Under the pieces are notes generated by a model. It was not told the DNA's origin, did not search any database, and was given only the letters and a program-made list of their open reading frames with translations. From Pseudoxanthomonas gei (lineage in GTDB: Bacteria > Pseudomonadota > Gammaproteobacteria > Xanthomonadales > Xanthomonadaceae), in assembly GCF_010119615.1 (NCBI RefSeq), contig NZ_QOVG01000008.1, positions 124,001-188,000 of the forward strand: a stretch of DNA of 64,000 bases. Direction: 5' to 3'. A program made the translations under genes and the position numbers. Shown here piece after piece: positions 9,401 through 18,571 of this stretch (positions are counted from its first letter, which is position 1; each line of letters starts with the position of its first letter).

Positions 9401-10284
9401 CGGGCAGCGATGACGCTTTCAATCCCGCCGCCATCCCGCCGTTGAAGCTGGATATCGCCGACCTGCGCTTCGGCGAGGCGCAGCTTGGCAGCGCGCAATT
9501 GCGGACCCAGCAGATGGCGGGTGGCATGCGCGTGCAGCAGCTCGCGCTGCGTTCGCCCAAACAGCAGATCGACGTGCAGGGCGACTGGCTGGGGCGCGGC
9601 GCGAACGCGCGCACGACGGTCACCGCCAGCGTCGGCAGCCAGGACCTGGGCAGCCTGCTGGATGGTCTGGGAGTGAAGGGGCAGGTCCGCGGCGGCAAGG
9701 GCAAGGTGAAGTTCGATGCGCGCTGGCGCGGCAGTCCTGCCTCTTTCTCGCTGGCCACGATGGAAGGTAGCCTGGGCATCGCCGTGCGCGACGGCCAACT
9801 GCTGGAAGTAGAGCCAGGTGCAGGGCGCGTGCTGGGCCTGCTCAGCCTGACCCAGCTGCCGCGTCGCATGATGCTGGACTTCCGCGACTTCTTCTCCAAG
9901 GGCTTTGCCTTCAACCGCATCGACGGCAATGTCCGCTTCGGCGCCGGCACCGCGCACAGTGATGACATGGTAATCGATGGCCCCGCCGCGCAGATCAACA
10001 TCAGCGGCAACACCGACCTGCGCGCGCAACGCTTCGACCAGACCATCGAAGTGCTGCCCAGGTCCGGCAACATGCTGACCGTGGTCGGCGCCGTAGCCGG
10101 CGGTCCGTTGGGCGCGGCGATAGGTGCCGCTGCCAATGCGGTGCTGAAGAAGCCGCTCGGCGCGCTGGGCGCCAAGACCTATCGCGTGACCGGCCCATGG
10201 AAGGACCCGAAGGTGGAAGTGATGAGCCGCGAACAATCGCGGCTGGAGGCGGCGGGAACATCGGGTGCACCGGATGTCCAGTGA
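6466..10284 (+). CDS. yhdP: YhdP-family AsmA-like lipid transport protein
   Basis: The 1272-residue protein has an N-terminal inner-membrane anchor at about residues 16-38 and a very long periplasmic part of AsmA-like repeats (DUF3971 and AsmA_2 regions), ending in a conserved block from about residue 1100 with the segments LLSLTQLPRRMMLDFRDFFS and GFAFNRIDGNVRFGAG. In E. coli YhdP, with TamB and YdbH, bridges the periplasm and moves phospholipids to the outer membrane. The length matches the family (about 1266 in E. coli). The start has no clear Shine-Dalgarno, but no better in-frame start exists after the rng stop. Position between rng and tldD is conserved. Confidence 0.9.
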   Translation: MPTPLRRRLRLARRGVWYAVAGLLVCMALVLGVASQVLPLAERNPQKIAQWLSARAGRPVAFDKVETEWTRRGPLLRLDGLRVGSGRNAVRIGEAEVLVSMYAGMLPGRSFTELRLRGLSLTLQRADDGAWSVLGLPGQQGGGDPFQNLEGLGELQVIDGRLAVSAPSLGWNLHLPRINLRLRVDGDRVRAGTRAWMDSKGTPVQVALDFNRRSGDGRAYLDTKSLDIAAWTPVLRYAGVVADAGNGRAQAWAELRRNRVVMVTSQLKLQQIALHGAPLAGGQVPRALFDRVEGRVRWRLSANGWRFDAPNLLIGSQQAPQKLDGLVVAGGRQYALLAERIDAAPLLAMLGLSDRVDAGLRHWLSRAAPGARLARVSLAGNAGGMQASGRLEGISFLPVAHSPGVSGLAGEFMGDSEGFTLKLDPSTPFRFDWPAGFGVAHAVTLDGSLAGWREGNGWRVGTSSLRIRGKDFGAKARGGLWFQGDGTRPWIDIAADIDEAPVAAAKGFWIHDKMSKAAVDWLNGALVGGRVTGARALISGDLDDWPFTHNNGRFEGLARIEDGQIRFQHDWPAMDHVQADVAFIGNGFSMQGQGALAGVRVEGFTAGIPDFAKGELSISAQGAADASQMLAMLRQSPLQARYGETLASLSATGPARATYEMLLPLHAHAGAVRKSGGTVELLGNRLADKRWNLAFDAVKGRVDYRDNGFTAEKLSVRQGGQPGALSLRAGGGVRDPKQAFEAELSASLTANELLERAPDMAWLKPYVQGRSQWTIGVNLPAGGGASVPSQLNLRSDLVGTTLKLPAPLDKAASVALQTTVRTALPMGEGNIDVAFGKLLALRARGDGKQTGVRVVLGSNTVAEAAPALGLVATGRTSTLDAIEWITLAKSGSGSGGGGKLPLRHIDVSADRLLLLGSVFPDTRLQVAPSGNALAVTMEGRALAGALLVPDADGAAIAGKLSRFHWRSATAKTAAGATAAGSDDAFNPAAIPPLKLDIADLRFGEAQLGSAQLRTQQMAGGMRVQQLALRSPKQQIDVQGDWLGRGANARTTVTASVGSQDLGSLLDGLGVKGQVRGGKGKVKFDARWRGSPASFSLATMEGSLGIAVRDGQLLEVEPGAGRVLGLLSLTQLPRRMMLDFRDFFSKGFAFNRIDGNVRFGAGTAHSDDMVIDGPAAQINISGNTDLRAQRFDQTIEVLPRSGNMLTVVGAVAGGPLGAAIGAAANAVLKKPLGALGAKTYRVTGPWKDPKVEVMSREQSRLEAAGTSGAPDVQ

Positions 10285-10458
10285 GATCCTGTGTTGACTG
10301 CGCCGACCGCCGTTCCGCATTGGTTACTAGGATGATTGCCACGCCTGTGCCCTGCGGTTTCCGGGGATGTTTTCGTGGCTTGTCGCCCTTGTCGCCACTA
10401 ACGTTGAAACGCTGAAGCCTGCTTGCCTTTGCCCTATCCGCCCCCAGACTTATTCCCC

Positions 10459-11904
10459 ATGACCGACTCCTCGCTGGCCCTCGCCGAAACCCGCCTCCTT
10501 CTTCCCGCCGGCCTCGACCAGCAGGGCCTGCATCGCGCCTTCGGCACGCTGCTTGGGCCTGGCATCGACTTCGGCGACCTGTATTTCCAGCATTCGCGCC
10601 GCGAGAGCTGGACGGTGGAGGATGGCATCGTCAAGGACGGTGCCCATTCCATCGACCAGGGCGTGGGCGTGCGCGCCATTTCAGGCGAGAAGACCGGCTT
10701 CGCCTATTCCGACGACATCAACCCGCAGGCGCTGCTGAGCGCTGCCAGCTCGGCGCGCGCCATCGCCCGCGACGGCGGCTCGCACGCGCCCGGCGCGCTG
10801 GTGCGCAGTGCCGGCCGCGCCCTGTATTCCAGCGAGGATCCCATCGATGCGATGGGAAACGATGCCAAGGTCGAAGCCCTGCGCATCGTCGACAAGCTGG
10901 TGCGCGCCGCCGATCCGCGCGTGCAACAGGTGACCGTCAGCCTGGCCGGCGGCGTGGACACGGTGCTGGTCGCGCGCAGCGACGGCGTGCTGGCCGCCGA
11001 TGTGCGCCCGCTGGTACGCATGAACATCCAGGTCATCGTCGAACAGGACGGCCGCCGCGAGTCGGGTTATGCCGGCTTCGGTGGCCGCTATTCGTATGCC
11101 GAACTGTTCGGCGGCGGCAAGCCCGAGGAATTCGCGCGCGATGCGCTGCGGCAGGCGCTGGTGAACCTGGAGGCGGTGGACGCACCGGCCGGGATGATGC
11201 CGGTGGTGCTGGGTTCGGGCTGGCCCGGCGTGTTGCTGCACGAAGCCGTTGGCCATGGCCTGGAAGGCGATTTCAACCGCAAGGGCACCTCGACCTATGC
11301 CGGGCGCATGGGCCAGCGCGTGGCTTCGCCGGGGGTGACCATCGTCGATGACGGCACCCTGGAAGGACGCCGCGGGTCGCTCAATGTCGACGACGAAGGC
11401 ACGCCTACGAACTGCACCACGCTGATCGAAGACGGGGTCCTGGTCGGCTACATGCAGGACACGCTCAACGCGCGACTGATGGGCGTGGCTCCTACCGGCA
11501 ACGGGCGCCGCGAATCGTTCGCCCACCTGCCCATGCCGCGCATGACCAACACCTACATGCTCGCCGGAAAGGACGATCCGCAGGACATGATCCGTTCGGT
11601 GAAGAGGGGCCTGTACGCGGTGAACTTCGGCGGCGGCCAGGTCGACATCACCAGCGGCAAGTACGTGTTTTCCGCCACCGAGGCCTACCTGATCGAGGAT
11701 GGCAGGATCACCGCGCCGGTGAAGGGCGCGACCCTGATCGGCAACGGTCCGGAAACCATGCAGAAAGTGAAGATGATCGGCCACGACCTGGCGCTGGATG
11801 CCGGCGTCGGCGTGTGCGGCAAGGACGGGCAGAGCGTGCCGGTGGGCGTGGGCCAGCCGTCACTGCTGATCGAGGGCATCACCGTGGGTGGGACCAAGGC
11901 GTGA
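10459..11904 (+). CDS. tldD: Metalloprotease TldD
   Basis: TldD is the catalytic half of the TldD/TldE (PmbA) zinc protease that digests unfolded peptides, matures microcin B17 and destabilises the CcdA antitoxin in E. coli. The protein is 481 residues from ATG 10459. The metal-binding HEAVGH is at residues 261-266, followed by [10 protein letters not shown]. The conserved C-terminal half ([19 protein letters not shown], then [12 protein letters not shown]) is complete. A TTG at 10423 is in frame but adds 12 atypical residues. The partner pmbA lies 0.8 kb downstream, separated by the oppositely oriented yjgA. Confidence 0.95.
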   Translation: MTDSSLALAETRLLLPAGLDQQGLHRAFGTLLGPGIDFGDLYFQHSRRESWTVEDGIVKDGAHSIDQGVGVRAISGEKTGFAYSDDINPQALLSAASSARAIARDGGSHAPGALVRSAGRALYSSEDPIDAMGNDAKVEALRIVDKLVRAADPRVQQVTVSLAGGVDTVLVARSDGVLAADVRPLVRMNIQVIVEQDGRRESGYAGFGGRYSYAELFGGGKPEEFARDALRQALVNLEAVDAPAGMMPVVLGSGWPGVLLHEAVGHGLEGDFNRKGTSTYAGRMGQRVASPGVTIVDDGTLEGRRGSLNVDDEGTPTNCTTLIEDGVLVGYMQDTLNARLMGVAPTGNGRRESFAHLPMPRMTNTYMLAGKDDPQDMIRSVKRGLYAVNFGGGQVDITSGKYVFSATEAYLIEDGRITAPVKGATLIGNGPETMQKVKMIGHDLALDAGVGVCGKDGQSVPVGVGQPSLLIEGITVGGTKA

Positions 11905-11920
11905 TGCCGGGTTGCCGTTC

Positions 11921-11965
11921 CCTTCTCCCTCCGGGCGAAGGTGGCGCGCAGCGTCGGGTGAGGGT
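11921..11965. repeat. 45-bp REP-like element, copy 1
   Basis: This element starts 17 bp after the tldD stop. It begins CCTTCTCCC, folds back on CGAAGG, then continues GTGGCGCGCAGCG. The same 45-bp arrangement with a few substitutions occurs just after the asnB stop at 63731-63775. The fold-back suggests a REP-like or terminator-like role. The rest of the 215-bp tldD-yjgA gap shows nothing recognisable. Confidence 0.6.
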
Positions 11966-12119
11966 GCTGCGCAGGAGATTAGCTTCGCATTGCGAGAAGC
12001 CATCCATCAGCGGCTTTGCGCCTGTCGTCCGTCACGCGCAGCTTGTGGCGCTACGTCCTTGCCGTTTCCCCGCCCGGTGCGTCGACCGCCGGCTGCGTCC
12101 TCGATTCCCGGCGGCAGGG

Positions 12120-12680
12120 CTAGGGCGTCTCGTCGTCCGCGTCGTCCTCGTCATCGACTTCCGCCTGCACCAGCAGCTCCCGCAACTCACGGAACAGTTC
12201 CCGGAACGCATGCGGCGGCTTGTTCTTCGCTTTTTCCTCGCCCGCGTTGCGCAGCAACTGGCGCAGCCGCTGGCGGTCGGCCGCCGGGAATTCGGTCAGC
12301 AGGTCGGCAAGCGCACTGTCGCCTTCCTCGAGCAGGCGCAGGCGCCAGCCCTCGACCTTGTGCAGGATCGCGGTCTCGCGCTTGGCCGCGTCGCCGCCTA
12401 CTTCCATCGCATCGCGGATCGCATCCAGGGTCTCGTCGCTTTCCCGGCGCATCTGCTTGGCCAGGAACTGCAGCTGCCGCTTGTGCGCGATGTGCGAGGT
12501 GATGCGCTGGGTGTCGTGGATGTGCTCCAGCAGGTCTTCGGGAATGGGCAGCCTGGCCAGGTGCGCAGGCGCCAGCGCTACCAGCTTCTCGCCCAGGCTG
12601 CGGATGTCCAGGGCTTCGCGCCGTTGTTCGCTGCGGCTGGGCCCCAGGAATTCGCCGGTTTCCGGGTCGTTTCCACGCAT
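12120..12680 (-). CDS. yjgA: Ribosome-associated protein YjgA/DarP (DUF615)
   Basis: The 186-residue protein belongs to the DUF615 family, which associates with late 50S assembly intermediates. It opens with [22 protein letters not shown], the family hallmark, and is rich in helix-forming charged residues ([20 protein letters not shown], then [19 protein letters not shown]). The acidic C-terminal tail (DDEDDADDE) is unusual in its density but harmless to the assignment. ATG 12680 has a GGAG site 6 nt upstream; the longer frame would run into pmbA. It diverges from pmbA across only 35 bp, so both promoters must overlap or lie inside the neighbouring genes. Confidence 0.9.
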   Translation of the reverse strand: MRGNDPETGEFLGPSRSEQRREALDIRSLGEKLVALAPAHLARLPIPEDLLEHIHDTQRITSHIAHKRQLQFLAKQMRRESDETLDAIRDAMEVGGDAAKRETAILHKVEGWRLRLLEEGDSALADLLTEFPAADRQRLRQLLRNAGEEKAKNKPPHAFRELFRELRELLVQAEVDDEDDADDETP

Positions 12681-12715
12681 GTTCGTTCTCCAAAACTTTG
12701 CCACAGGATAAGCCA

Positions 12716-14077
12716 TTGAACGCAATAGCCGATTTTTCCGCAGACGACAGCCTGTCGAGGCTGGATGCGCTGGAGGACCTGTCACGGCGCCTGCTGGAGC
12801 GCGCCCGCGCCGCCGGGGCCAGCCAGGCCGAGGTCAGCTGCAGCGAAGACCGCGGACTCAACGTCAACGTGCGCATGGGCGAAGTGGAAACAGTCGAGTC
12901 CACGCGTGACCGCAGCATCGGCGTGACCGTGTACTTCGGCCAGCGCAAGGGCAGCGCCAGCACCGCCGACCTGCGTGAGGAAAGCCTGGAAGCGACGGTG
13001 GCGCAGGCCTGCGCCATTGCCCGCTACACGGAACACGACGAAGCCTCCGGGCTGGCCGATGCCGACCTGATGGCCACCGAATTCCCCGACCTCGACGCCT
13101 GGCACCCCTGGGCGCTGGAGGCCGACCATGCGGTCGACCTGGCGCTGGCCTGCGAGGCGGCCGGCCGCGAATTCGATCCGCGCATCGCCAATTCCGACGG
13201 CGCCTCGGTCGGCAGCGGGGAAAGCATTTCCGTTTACGGCAACTCGCATGGCTTCTTCGGTCGCGATCGCGGCACCCAGCATTCGCTGGGCTGCGCGCTG
13301 ATCGCCGGCCAGGGTGATGACATGCAACGTGACGGCTGGTACAGCAGCGCGCTGGCGCGCGAGGAACTGGAGGCGCCGGCTCTGATCGGACGCCGCGCAG
13401 CCGAGCGCACGTTGGCCCGCATGGCGCCGCGGTCGGTGCCTACCGGCGAATACCCGGTGCTGTTTGCCGCCGAGGTGGCCCGTTCCCTGGTCGGTCACCT
13501 GCTGGGCGCGGTGTCTGGCGGTGCGTTGTACCGGCGCGCCAGCTTCCTGCTCGACTCGGTGGGAACGCGGATTTTCCCGGAGTGGTTTTCGATAGAGGAG
13601 CATCCGCTGCTGGCTCGCGGCCTGCGCTCGGCTGCATTCGATGCCGAAGGCGTGGCCACGCGCGAAGTGCCGCTGGTCAGCGGCGGCGTGCTGCAGCGTT
13701 ACGTGCTGGGCAGCTATTCGGCACGCAAGCTGGGCCTGCAGACCACTGCCAATGCCGGCGGTGTGCACAACCTCAAGGTCGCGGCCAATGCTGGCGGCTT
13801 CGAGTCGCTGGTCGGCGGGATGTCGCGCGGGCTGCTGGTCACCGAATTGATGGGGCAGGGTGTGAACCCGGTGACCGGCGATTACTCGCGCGGCGCGGCC
13901 GGGTTCTGGGTGGAGAACGGCGCCATCGCCTGGCCGGTGGATGGCATCACCATCGCCGGCAACCTCAGGGAGGTGTTCGCGGGCATCGAGGCGGTGGGTA
14001 CTGACGTCGATACGCGCTCCCACATCAGTTGCGGGTCCATTCTCGTGGGCAGGATGACCGTCGCCGGCAGTGATTGA
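12716..14077 (+). CDS. pmbA: Metalloprotease subunit PmbA/TldE
   Basis: This is the non-metal-binding partner of TldD; the heterodimer degrades unfolded peptides. The 453-residue protein shows the family features [20 protein letters not shown] near the N-terminus, the [11 protein letters not shown] segment, and the C-terminal [19 protein letters not shown]. It lacks HExxxH, as expected for PmbA. Two TTG starts are possible (12698 and 12716). I prefer 12716 because AGGA lies about 7 nt upstream and the resulting N-terminus ([11 protein letters not shown]) looks like that of relatives. No ATG is available, and the weak start may set dosage relative to TldD. Confidence 0.92.
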   Translation: MNAIADFSADDSLSRLDALEDLSRRLLERARAAGASQAEVSCSEDRGLNVNVRMGEVETVESTRDRSIGVTVYFGQRKGSASTADLREESLEATVAQACAIARYTEHDEASGLADADLMATEFPDLDAWHPWALEADHAVDLALACEAAGREFDPRIANSDGASVGSGESISVYGNSHGFFGRDRGTQHSLGCALIAGQGDDMQRDGWYSSALAREELEAPALIGRRAAERTLARMAPRSVPTGEYPVLFAAEVARSLVGHLLGAVSGGALYRRASFLLDSVGTRIFPEWFSIEEHPLLARGLRSAAFDAEGVATREVPLVSGGVLQRYVLGSYSARKLGLQTTANAGGVHNLKVAANAGGFESLVGGMSRGLLVTELMGQGVNPVTGDYSRGAAGFWVENGAIAWPVDGITIAGNLREVFAGIEAVGTDVDTRSHISCGSILVGRMTVAGSD

Positions 14078-14163
14078 CGTTAGCCTCTGGTCGGGCAATA
14101 TGAGTCGCAACGACGCACCAGCCGGTGTGAAACGACACCACACGTCCGCAAGGGGAAAATGCA

Positions 14164-14589
14164 ATGAGTGAATTCGACAACCTGACTGCTGCGCCGCCAC
14201 CGCCGCCCGGCGCTCCCAGTGCCGAGGAAAGGCAATGGGCGCTTTTTGCGCACCTCTCGGCCCTGGTCGGCGGCATCCTGACCTCCGGCTGGGCCGGCAG
14301 CATCGGCTGCTTCATCGGCCCCCTGATCATCTGGCTGGTGAAGAAGGACACGATGTCCTTCGTCGGTGACCAGGCCAAGGAAGCGCTGAACTTCAACATC
14401 ACCGTGGCGATCGTGTTCCTGGCCCTGTTCCTGCTGGCCCTGCTCACCTTGGGCATTGGGCTGATAGTGGCCATCCCGCTGTGGATCATCATCGGCATCG
14501 CCTGGCTGGTGCTCACCATCATCGCCGCGATGAAAGCCAACGGTGGCGAAGCCTATCGCTACCCATTCGCGCTGCGATTGATCAAGTAA
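14164..14589 (+). CDS. DUF4870 domain membrane protein
   Basis: The 141-residue protein has a proline-rich cytoplasmic start (TAAPPPPPGAPSAEERQWAL) followed by membrane helices at about residues 27-58 and 77-124, a typical DUF4870 topology. The motif GDQAKEALNFNIT between helices is the family mark. Function is unknown. A ribosome site AAGGGGA precedes ATG 14164. It stands alone between pmbA and a strong terminator shared with ispA. Confidence 0.85.
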   Translation: MSEFDNLTAAPPPPPGAPSAEERQWALFAHLSALVGGILTSGWAGSIGCFIGPLIIWLVKKDTMSFVGDQAKEALNFNITVAIVFLALFLLALLTLGIGLIVAIPLWIIIGIAWLVLTIIAAMKANGGEAYRYPFALRLIK

Positions 14590-14624
14590 GCCGACAGCAA
14601 AGGATCTGGAGATCCGGTTTTCAG

Positions 14625-14653
14625 AACAAGGCCCGGCCAGTCCGGGCCTTGTT
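14625..14653. terminator. Bidirectional terminator between DUF4870 gene and ispA
   Basis: A perfect 12-bp stem (14625-14636 with 14642-14653) around a 5-nt loop sits between two convergent genes, 36 bp from each stop. The outer base pairs (AACAAG with CTTGTT) provide a short T-rich end on either strand. Confidence 0.75.
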
Positions 14654-14689
14654 AGTTTGCGGGCGGCACGCAGGCTGCGCCGGGCAAGG

Positions 14690-15568
14690 TCAGTGGGTGC
14701 GATGGATCGCCAGCTTGCCCAGTGCCCACAATGCAGTTGCATGGTCACGGAACGGTGCCAGTGCCTCGTGCATGGCCATGTCCAGTTCGACCAGCTTGGC
14801 CTTGGCGCCATCCATGCCGAGCAGGGCGGGATAGGTGGATTTCTCCTGGGCCGCATCCTTGCCGGCGGTCTTGCCGAGCTGCCTGGAAGTGGATTCCACG
14901 TCCAGGATGTCGTCGCGCACCTGGAAGGCCAGGCCCAGCGCATCGGCGAACTTGTCCAGCAGCTGCAACGTGCCTTCGTCGATGCAGCCACCCAGCGCGC
15001 CCATGCGCACCGAGGCGCGGATCAGCGCGCCGGTCTTCAGGCGGTGCATGCGTTCCAGGTCGGCCAGGCCCTGTGCCTTGCCGGTGGCGTCGACATCGAG
15101 CGCCTGGCCGCCGCACATGCCTGCCGCGCCGGCCGCCACGCTCAGCGAACGCAACCACGCCACCCGCAGTTCCGATGCGACGGGCGCTTCGGCCAGCACT
15201 TCGAAGGCCAGCGACTGCAGCGCGTCACCGGCCAGGATGGCGGTGGCTTCGTCGAACGCGACATGCACGGTGGGCCGGCCGCGCCGAACCTCGTCGTTGT
15301 CCATCGAGGGCAGGTCGTCGTGCACCAGCGAATACGCGTGGATCAGTTCGACCGCCGCCGCAGGTGCGTCCAGCCAGCGCTCGTCGGTGCCGAATACCGA
15401 GCCGGTTGCGTAGACCAGCAACGGACGGATGCGCTTGCCGCCGCCGAGCACGGCGTGGCGCATGGCAGCGTGCAGGCTTTGTGGATGCACGGAGGCCGAA
15501 GGAAGGGCGTGGCCCATTGCCGTTTCCACGCGCTGCGCCCAGCGCAGGAACGGGGCGTCATTGTCCAT
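14690..15568 (-). CDS. ispA: Farnesyl/geranyl diphosphate synthase
   Basis: The enzyme condenses isopentenyl diphosphate with dimethylallyl and geranyl diphosphate to make farnesyl diphosphate, the precursor of undecaprenyl phosphate and quinone tails. The 292-residue protein has GGKRIRP at 43-49, the first aspartate-rich motif DDLPSMD at 84-90 and the second, DDILD, at 219-223. ATG 15568 overlaps the end of xseB by 11 bp; the open frame upstream is only the shadow of xseB. xseB-ispA pairing is widespread, and here dxs does not follow. Its product feeds UppS (37620-38387), encoded in the same window. Confidence 0.93.
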   Translation of the reverse strand: MDNDAPFLRWAQRVETAMGHALPSASVHPQSLHAAMRHAVLGGGKRIRPLLVYATGSVFGTDERWLDAPAAAVELIHAYSLVHDDLPSMDNDEVRRGRPTVHVAFDEATAILAGDALQSLAFEVLAEAPVASELRVAWLRSLSVAAGAAGMCGGQALDVDATGKAQGLADLERMHRLKTGALIRASVRMGALGGCIDEGTLQLLDKFADALGLAFQVRDDILDVESTSRQLGKTAGKDAAQEKSTYPALLGMDGAKAKLVELDMAMHEALAPFRDHATALWALGKLAIHRTH

Positions 15569-15818
15569 CGGGCAAGGGCGCGAAGGGTTCGGCGGTATCG
15601 GGCTGCTCGGGGTCGCTGAGCAGGCGCACGCGCAGTTCGGCCTGTTCCAGGGCCGACTGGCAGGTGCGGTAGAGGCCGACGCCGCGCTCGTAGGCGGCCA
15701 GCGATTCCTCAAGGCTCATTTCGCCCAGCTCCATCTTCTCGACCAGCGATTCAAGCTCGTCCAGGGATTGTTCGAAGTGGGCGACGGGAGATGTTTCGGC
15801 GGCGGGTTTGCGAGGCAT
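15558..15818 (-). CDS. xseB: Exodeoxyribonuclease VII small subunit
   Basis: XseB combines with XseA to form the single-strand exonuclease VII used in mismatch and recombination repair. The 86-residue protein carries the family pattern [20 protein letters not shown] followed by [20 protein letters not shown]. It sits in the tilS-xseB-ispA order and overlaps ispA by 11 bp, implying translational coupling. xseA is not in this window. Confidence 0.93.
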   Translation of the reverse strand: MPRKPAAETSPVAHFEQSLDELESLVEKMELGEMSLEESLAAYERGVGLYRTCQSALEQAELRVRLLSDPEQPDTAEPFAPLPDGQ

Positions 15819-15863
15819 GCGGCCAGTTTGGGGACGCGGCGGGAATAGGTCAATCCGGCTCGT

Positions 15864-17174
15864 TCATTCCCGCCGCAGCCAGTGCAGGCGTGCGCCGGCC
15901 TGGCGCAGCCATGCATCGAGGCCGGCCGAGTAGGCCAGGTCACCCACGGCCTCCAGTTCACCGTCGCCGGCCGCAAGCAACGGCAGGACCGCGCGTTCCC
16001 ACGGTGGCACGCCCAGCTGCTGGAGCACGTTCTTGAGCGTGCGCGACTGCGTGCGGCCGGGCAGGGTGATGCGTTCGCCGCCCTGGCGCGCGAACACGCG
16101 CAGGGGAACCGGAAGCGCATCGGCTCCCTCGAGCTGCAGCAAGTCGCCACCGGGCAGGGCCAGGGCCTCGCGACCCTCCCATTGCACGCTCCACGCGTCG
16201 GGCAACGGTGGCCGCTGGTATTGCACGTGCAGCAGGTCGCGCCAGCGCTCGATGACCACGTCGCGCCACTCGAAGCGGGCCCTCGCGTCGGCGCGTGCGG
16301 GCAGCAGGTCGCTTTCGATCTGCGCCACTCCCTCACCCGGCAACGGCGGCAAGCCGAGTTCATCGATCCAGCGACGCAGCACGCGCGCGCGCCGCACCGT
16401 GGCCAGGCCCAGCAGCGCGTTCACGGAAATGGCCCGCGGATCCAGCGTGCGGATCATCGCCAGCGCCAGTGCGTCTTCGCCCGCCAGCAGTTCCACCGCA
16501 TCGGCACTCAGTACGGCACTGCGCGCGAAGGCAGCGTGCACTTGCGGCCAACGTTCGCGCAACAGCGGCAGGATGCGCTGGCGCAGGAAATTGCGGTTGT
16601 GGCGCAGGTCCTCGTTGCTGGGATCGTCCAGCCAGGCAAGCCCATGCTGGCGGGCATAGGCCAGCAAGTCACTGCGCGGCGTGTCCAGCAGGGGACGCCA
16701 GTGCCAGCCCTTCCCGAACTTCCGCCACGGCCGCATCGCCGCCAGGCCATCCGGCCCCGATCCGCGCAATGCGCGTAGCAGGAAGGTTTCCGCCTGGTCG
16801 TCGAGGTGGTGCGCGGTTACCAGCACTTCGTCATCGCCCAGCAGGCGCTCGAATACCGAATAGCGGGCCTTGCGTGCAGCCGCTTCCAGTCCTTCGCCGC
16901 CATTGCGATCCACGTCAACGGCAACCACCTGCAGTTCGATGCCCAGCGAATCGCATGACGACCTGCAATGCGCGGCCCAGTCATCGGCCGCCGATTGCAG
17001 GCCGTGATGCACGTGCACGGCGCGCATGCCGTGCGCCCGGCTGTGCTCGTCGCTTGCCAGTGCATGCAGCAGCGCGGTCGAATCCAGCCCGCCACTCAGC
17101 CCGACCAGCAGTGGGGCGGGATGCGAGGGTGGCAATGCACGGTTGAAGCCGGCGAGGGAAGCAGTGGAATCCAT
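15864..17174 (-). CDS. tilS: tRNA(Ile)-lysidine synthase
   Basis: TilS adds lysine to C34 of the CAU-anticodon isoleucine tRNA, so that it reads AUA and not AUG; it is essential. The 436-residue protein has the PP-loop SGGLDS at residues 27-32, the family segment VTAHHLDDQAETFLLRALRG near 115-134, and the C-terminal substrate-binding domain with RQGGERITLPGRTQSRTLKN. All expected parts are present. It is followed 45 bp later by xseB. The upstream neighbour accA is displaced by an inserted oxidoreductase gene on the other strand. Confidence 0.95.
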   Translation of the reverse strand: MDSTASLAGFNRALPPSHPAPLLVGLSGGLDSTALLHALASDEHSRAHGMRAVHVHHGLQSAADDWAAHCRSSCDSLGIELQVVAVDVDRNGGEGLEAAARKARYSVFERLLGDDEVLVTAHHLDDQAETFLLRALRGSGPDGLAAMRPWRKFGKGWHWRPLLDTPRSDLLAYARQHGLAWLDDPSNEDLRHNRNFLRQRILPLLRERWPQVHAAFARSAVLSADAVELLAGEDALALAMIRTLDPRAISVNALLGLATVRRARVLRRWIDELGLPPLPGEGVAQIESDLLPARADARARFEWRDVVIERWRDLLHVQYQRPPLPDAWSVQWEGREALALPGGDLLQLEGADALPVPLRVFARQGGERITLPGRTQSRTLKNVLQQLGVPPWERAVLPLLAAGDGELEAVGDLAYSAGLDAWLRQAGARLHWLRRE

Positions 17175-17283
17175 GCCTGCATGCTAGCGCGCTGCGCCGA
17201 TGGCATGCAGCGATCCATCATCGTGCACGTCGATGCCCACCACTGCCGGTTACATTGCCGGTCCGGTTTCCAAGGCGTGGCCC

Positions 17284-18342
17284 ATGGCATTGTTCGAACC
17301 CTTCACCCAACGCTCCCTGGTGCTGCGCAACCGCATCGCGGTGTCGCCGATGTGCCAGTACTCGCTGCCCGACGGCATCCCGGGTGATTGGCACCTGGCC
17401 CACCTGGGTAGTCGCGCGGTCGGTGGGGCCGCACTGGTGATCACCGAGGCCGCGGCGGTTTCGCCGGAAGGCCGCATCTCGCCCGCCGACGCCGGCATCT
17501 GGAACCAGGCGCAGGCGGACGCATGGCGTCGTATTGCCCGCTTCATTCGCGCCCAGGGCGCGATCGCCGGCACCCAGCTCGCGCATGCAGGACGCAAGGC
17601 CAGCACCGCCGAACCCTGGAATGGCGGCAAGGCGGTCGCAGCGGCATCGGGAGGCTGGCAGCCGGTCGCCCCGTCGGCACTGGCTTTCAGCGATGACTAC
17701 CCGTTTCCCGCGGAACTGGACGAGCCAGGCATCGCCAAGGTGGTCGCCGACTTCCGCGCCGCCGGCCTGCGCGCGCTGGAATCAGGATTCGAGCTGATCG
17801 AGCTGCACGCGGCGCATGGTTACCTGCTGCATCAGTTCCTGTCGCCGCTGTCGAACCGGCGTTCGGATCGCTGGGGTGGCAGCTTCGAAAATCGCACCCG
17901 GCTGCTGCGCGGGGTGCTGTCGGCGTTGCGCGAAGTGTGGCCGGACCGCCTGCCGCTGTGGCTGCGAATCTCCGCCACCGACTGGGCCGAAGGCGGTTGG
18001 GACATCGAGCAGAGCATCGAACTGGCCCGCAACGTGCGCGAACTGGGCGTTGATCTGATCGATGTGTCCAGTGGCGGCCTGGTGCCTGGCGTGAAGATTC
18101 CGGTCGGGCCGGGCTACCAGGTGGATTTCGCCGCGCGCATCCGCAGCGAAGCCGGCATCGCGACCGGCGCGGTCGGTCTGATCACCCAACCCGGGCAGGC
18201 CGAAGCCATCATCGCGGAGGGCAAGGCGGATGTGGTGCTGCTGGCACGCGAGGAGCTGCGTGACCCGTACTGGCCGCGGCGTGCGGCCAGGGAGCTGGGC
18301 GTGGAGATCGAGGTGCCGCTGCAGTACCAGCGCGCGTGGTGA
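17284..18342 (+). CDS. NADH:flavin oxidoreductase, Old Yellow Enzyme family (YqjM type)
   Basis: This FMN enzyme would reduce activated C=C bonds of enals, enones or quinones with NAD(P)H. The 352-residue protein shows the YqjM/xenobiotic-reductase features: PMCQYSLPDG near residue 22, GTQLAHAGRKAST near 96-108, the catalytic ELHAAHGYLLHQFLSP near 173-188 with SNRRSDRWGGSFENR, and VLLAREELRDPYWP near the end. The cysteine in PMCQYS matches the redox-tuning Cys of YqjM. Substrate is unknown. ATG 17284 is used; the frame extends 28 codons upstream without family likeness. It lies between tilS and accA, where relatives often have no gene, so it may be an insertion. Confidence 0.88.
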   Translation: MALFEPFTQRSLVLRNRIAVSPMCQYSLPDGIPGDWHLAHLGSRAVGGAALVITEAAAVSPEGRISPADAGIWNQAQADAWRRIARFIRAQGAIAGTQLAHAGRKASTAEPWNGGKAVAAASGGWQPVAPSALAFSDDYPFPAELDEPGIAKVVADFRAAGLRALESGFELIELHAAHGYLLHQFLSPLSNRRSDRWGGSFENRTRLLRGVLSALREVWPDRLPLWLRISATDWAEGGWDIEQSIELARNVRELGVDLIDVSSGGLVPGVKIPVGPGYQVDFAARIRSEAGIATGAVGLITQPGQAEAIIAEGKADVVLLAREELRDPYWPRRAARELGVEIEVPLQYQRAW

Positions 18343-18363
18343 TCGCCCAGCCGAGGGTTGGAC

Positions 18364-18557
18364 GTAGGAGCGACGCAAGTCGCGAAGCTCGTATCAGTTC
18401 AACTCCAACGCGACGCAAGTCGCGAAGCCCAGGGCAGTTGATCTGTAGGAGCGACGCGAGTGGCGAAGCTCGTATCGGTTCAGAGGACGTTCGACGCGTG
18501 TCGCGAAGCTGCTGGTAGTGCAGGCGCTACCAGCTTCGCGACTTGCGTCGCTCCTAC
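18364..18557. repeat. Cluster of five GTAGGAGCGACGCAAGTCGCGAAGC-type repeats
   Basis: Four direct copies or partial copies of an approximately 25-bp unit lie at 18364-18389, 18410-18428, 18445-18471 and 18490-18511, and one inverted copy at 18531-18557. The core is GACGCAAGTCGCGAAGC. Each unit is partly self-complementary (GCGAC with GTCGC). Copy 4 and the inverted copy 5 can fold into one long hairpin. The block fills the gap between the convergent oxidoreductase and accA genes. Short dispersed repeats with this core are, to my knowledge, common between genes in Xanthomonadaceae. Confidence 0.8.
18490..18557. terminator. Long inverted-repeat hairpin downstream of accA
   Basis: The arm around 18491-18516 (GACGCGTGTCGCGAAGCTG and onward) is the near-perfect reverse complement of 18526-18553, giving a stem of about 24 bp with two mismatches. 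It lies 15 bp past the accA stop and between convergent genes, so it could end transcription from both sides. Confidence 0.5.
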
Positions 18558-18571
18558 AACGCCCAGGCGTC

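Noticed and set aside
11814-12719. 301-codon plus-strand frame running from tldD across yjgA
   Set aside because: It overlaps two established genes and resembles antisense translation of yjgA.
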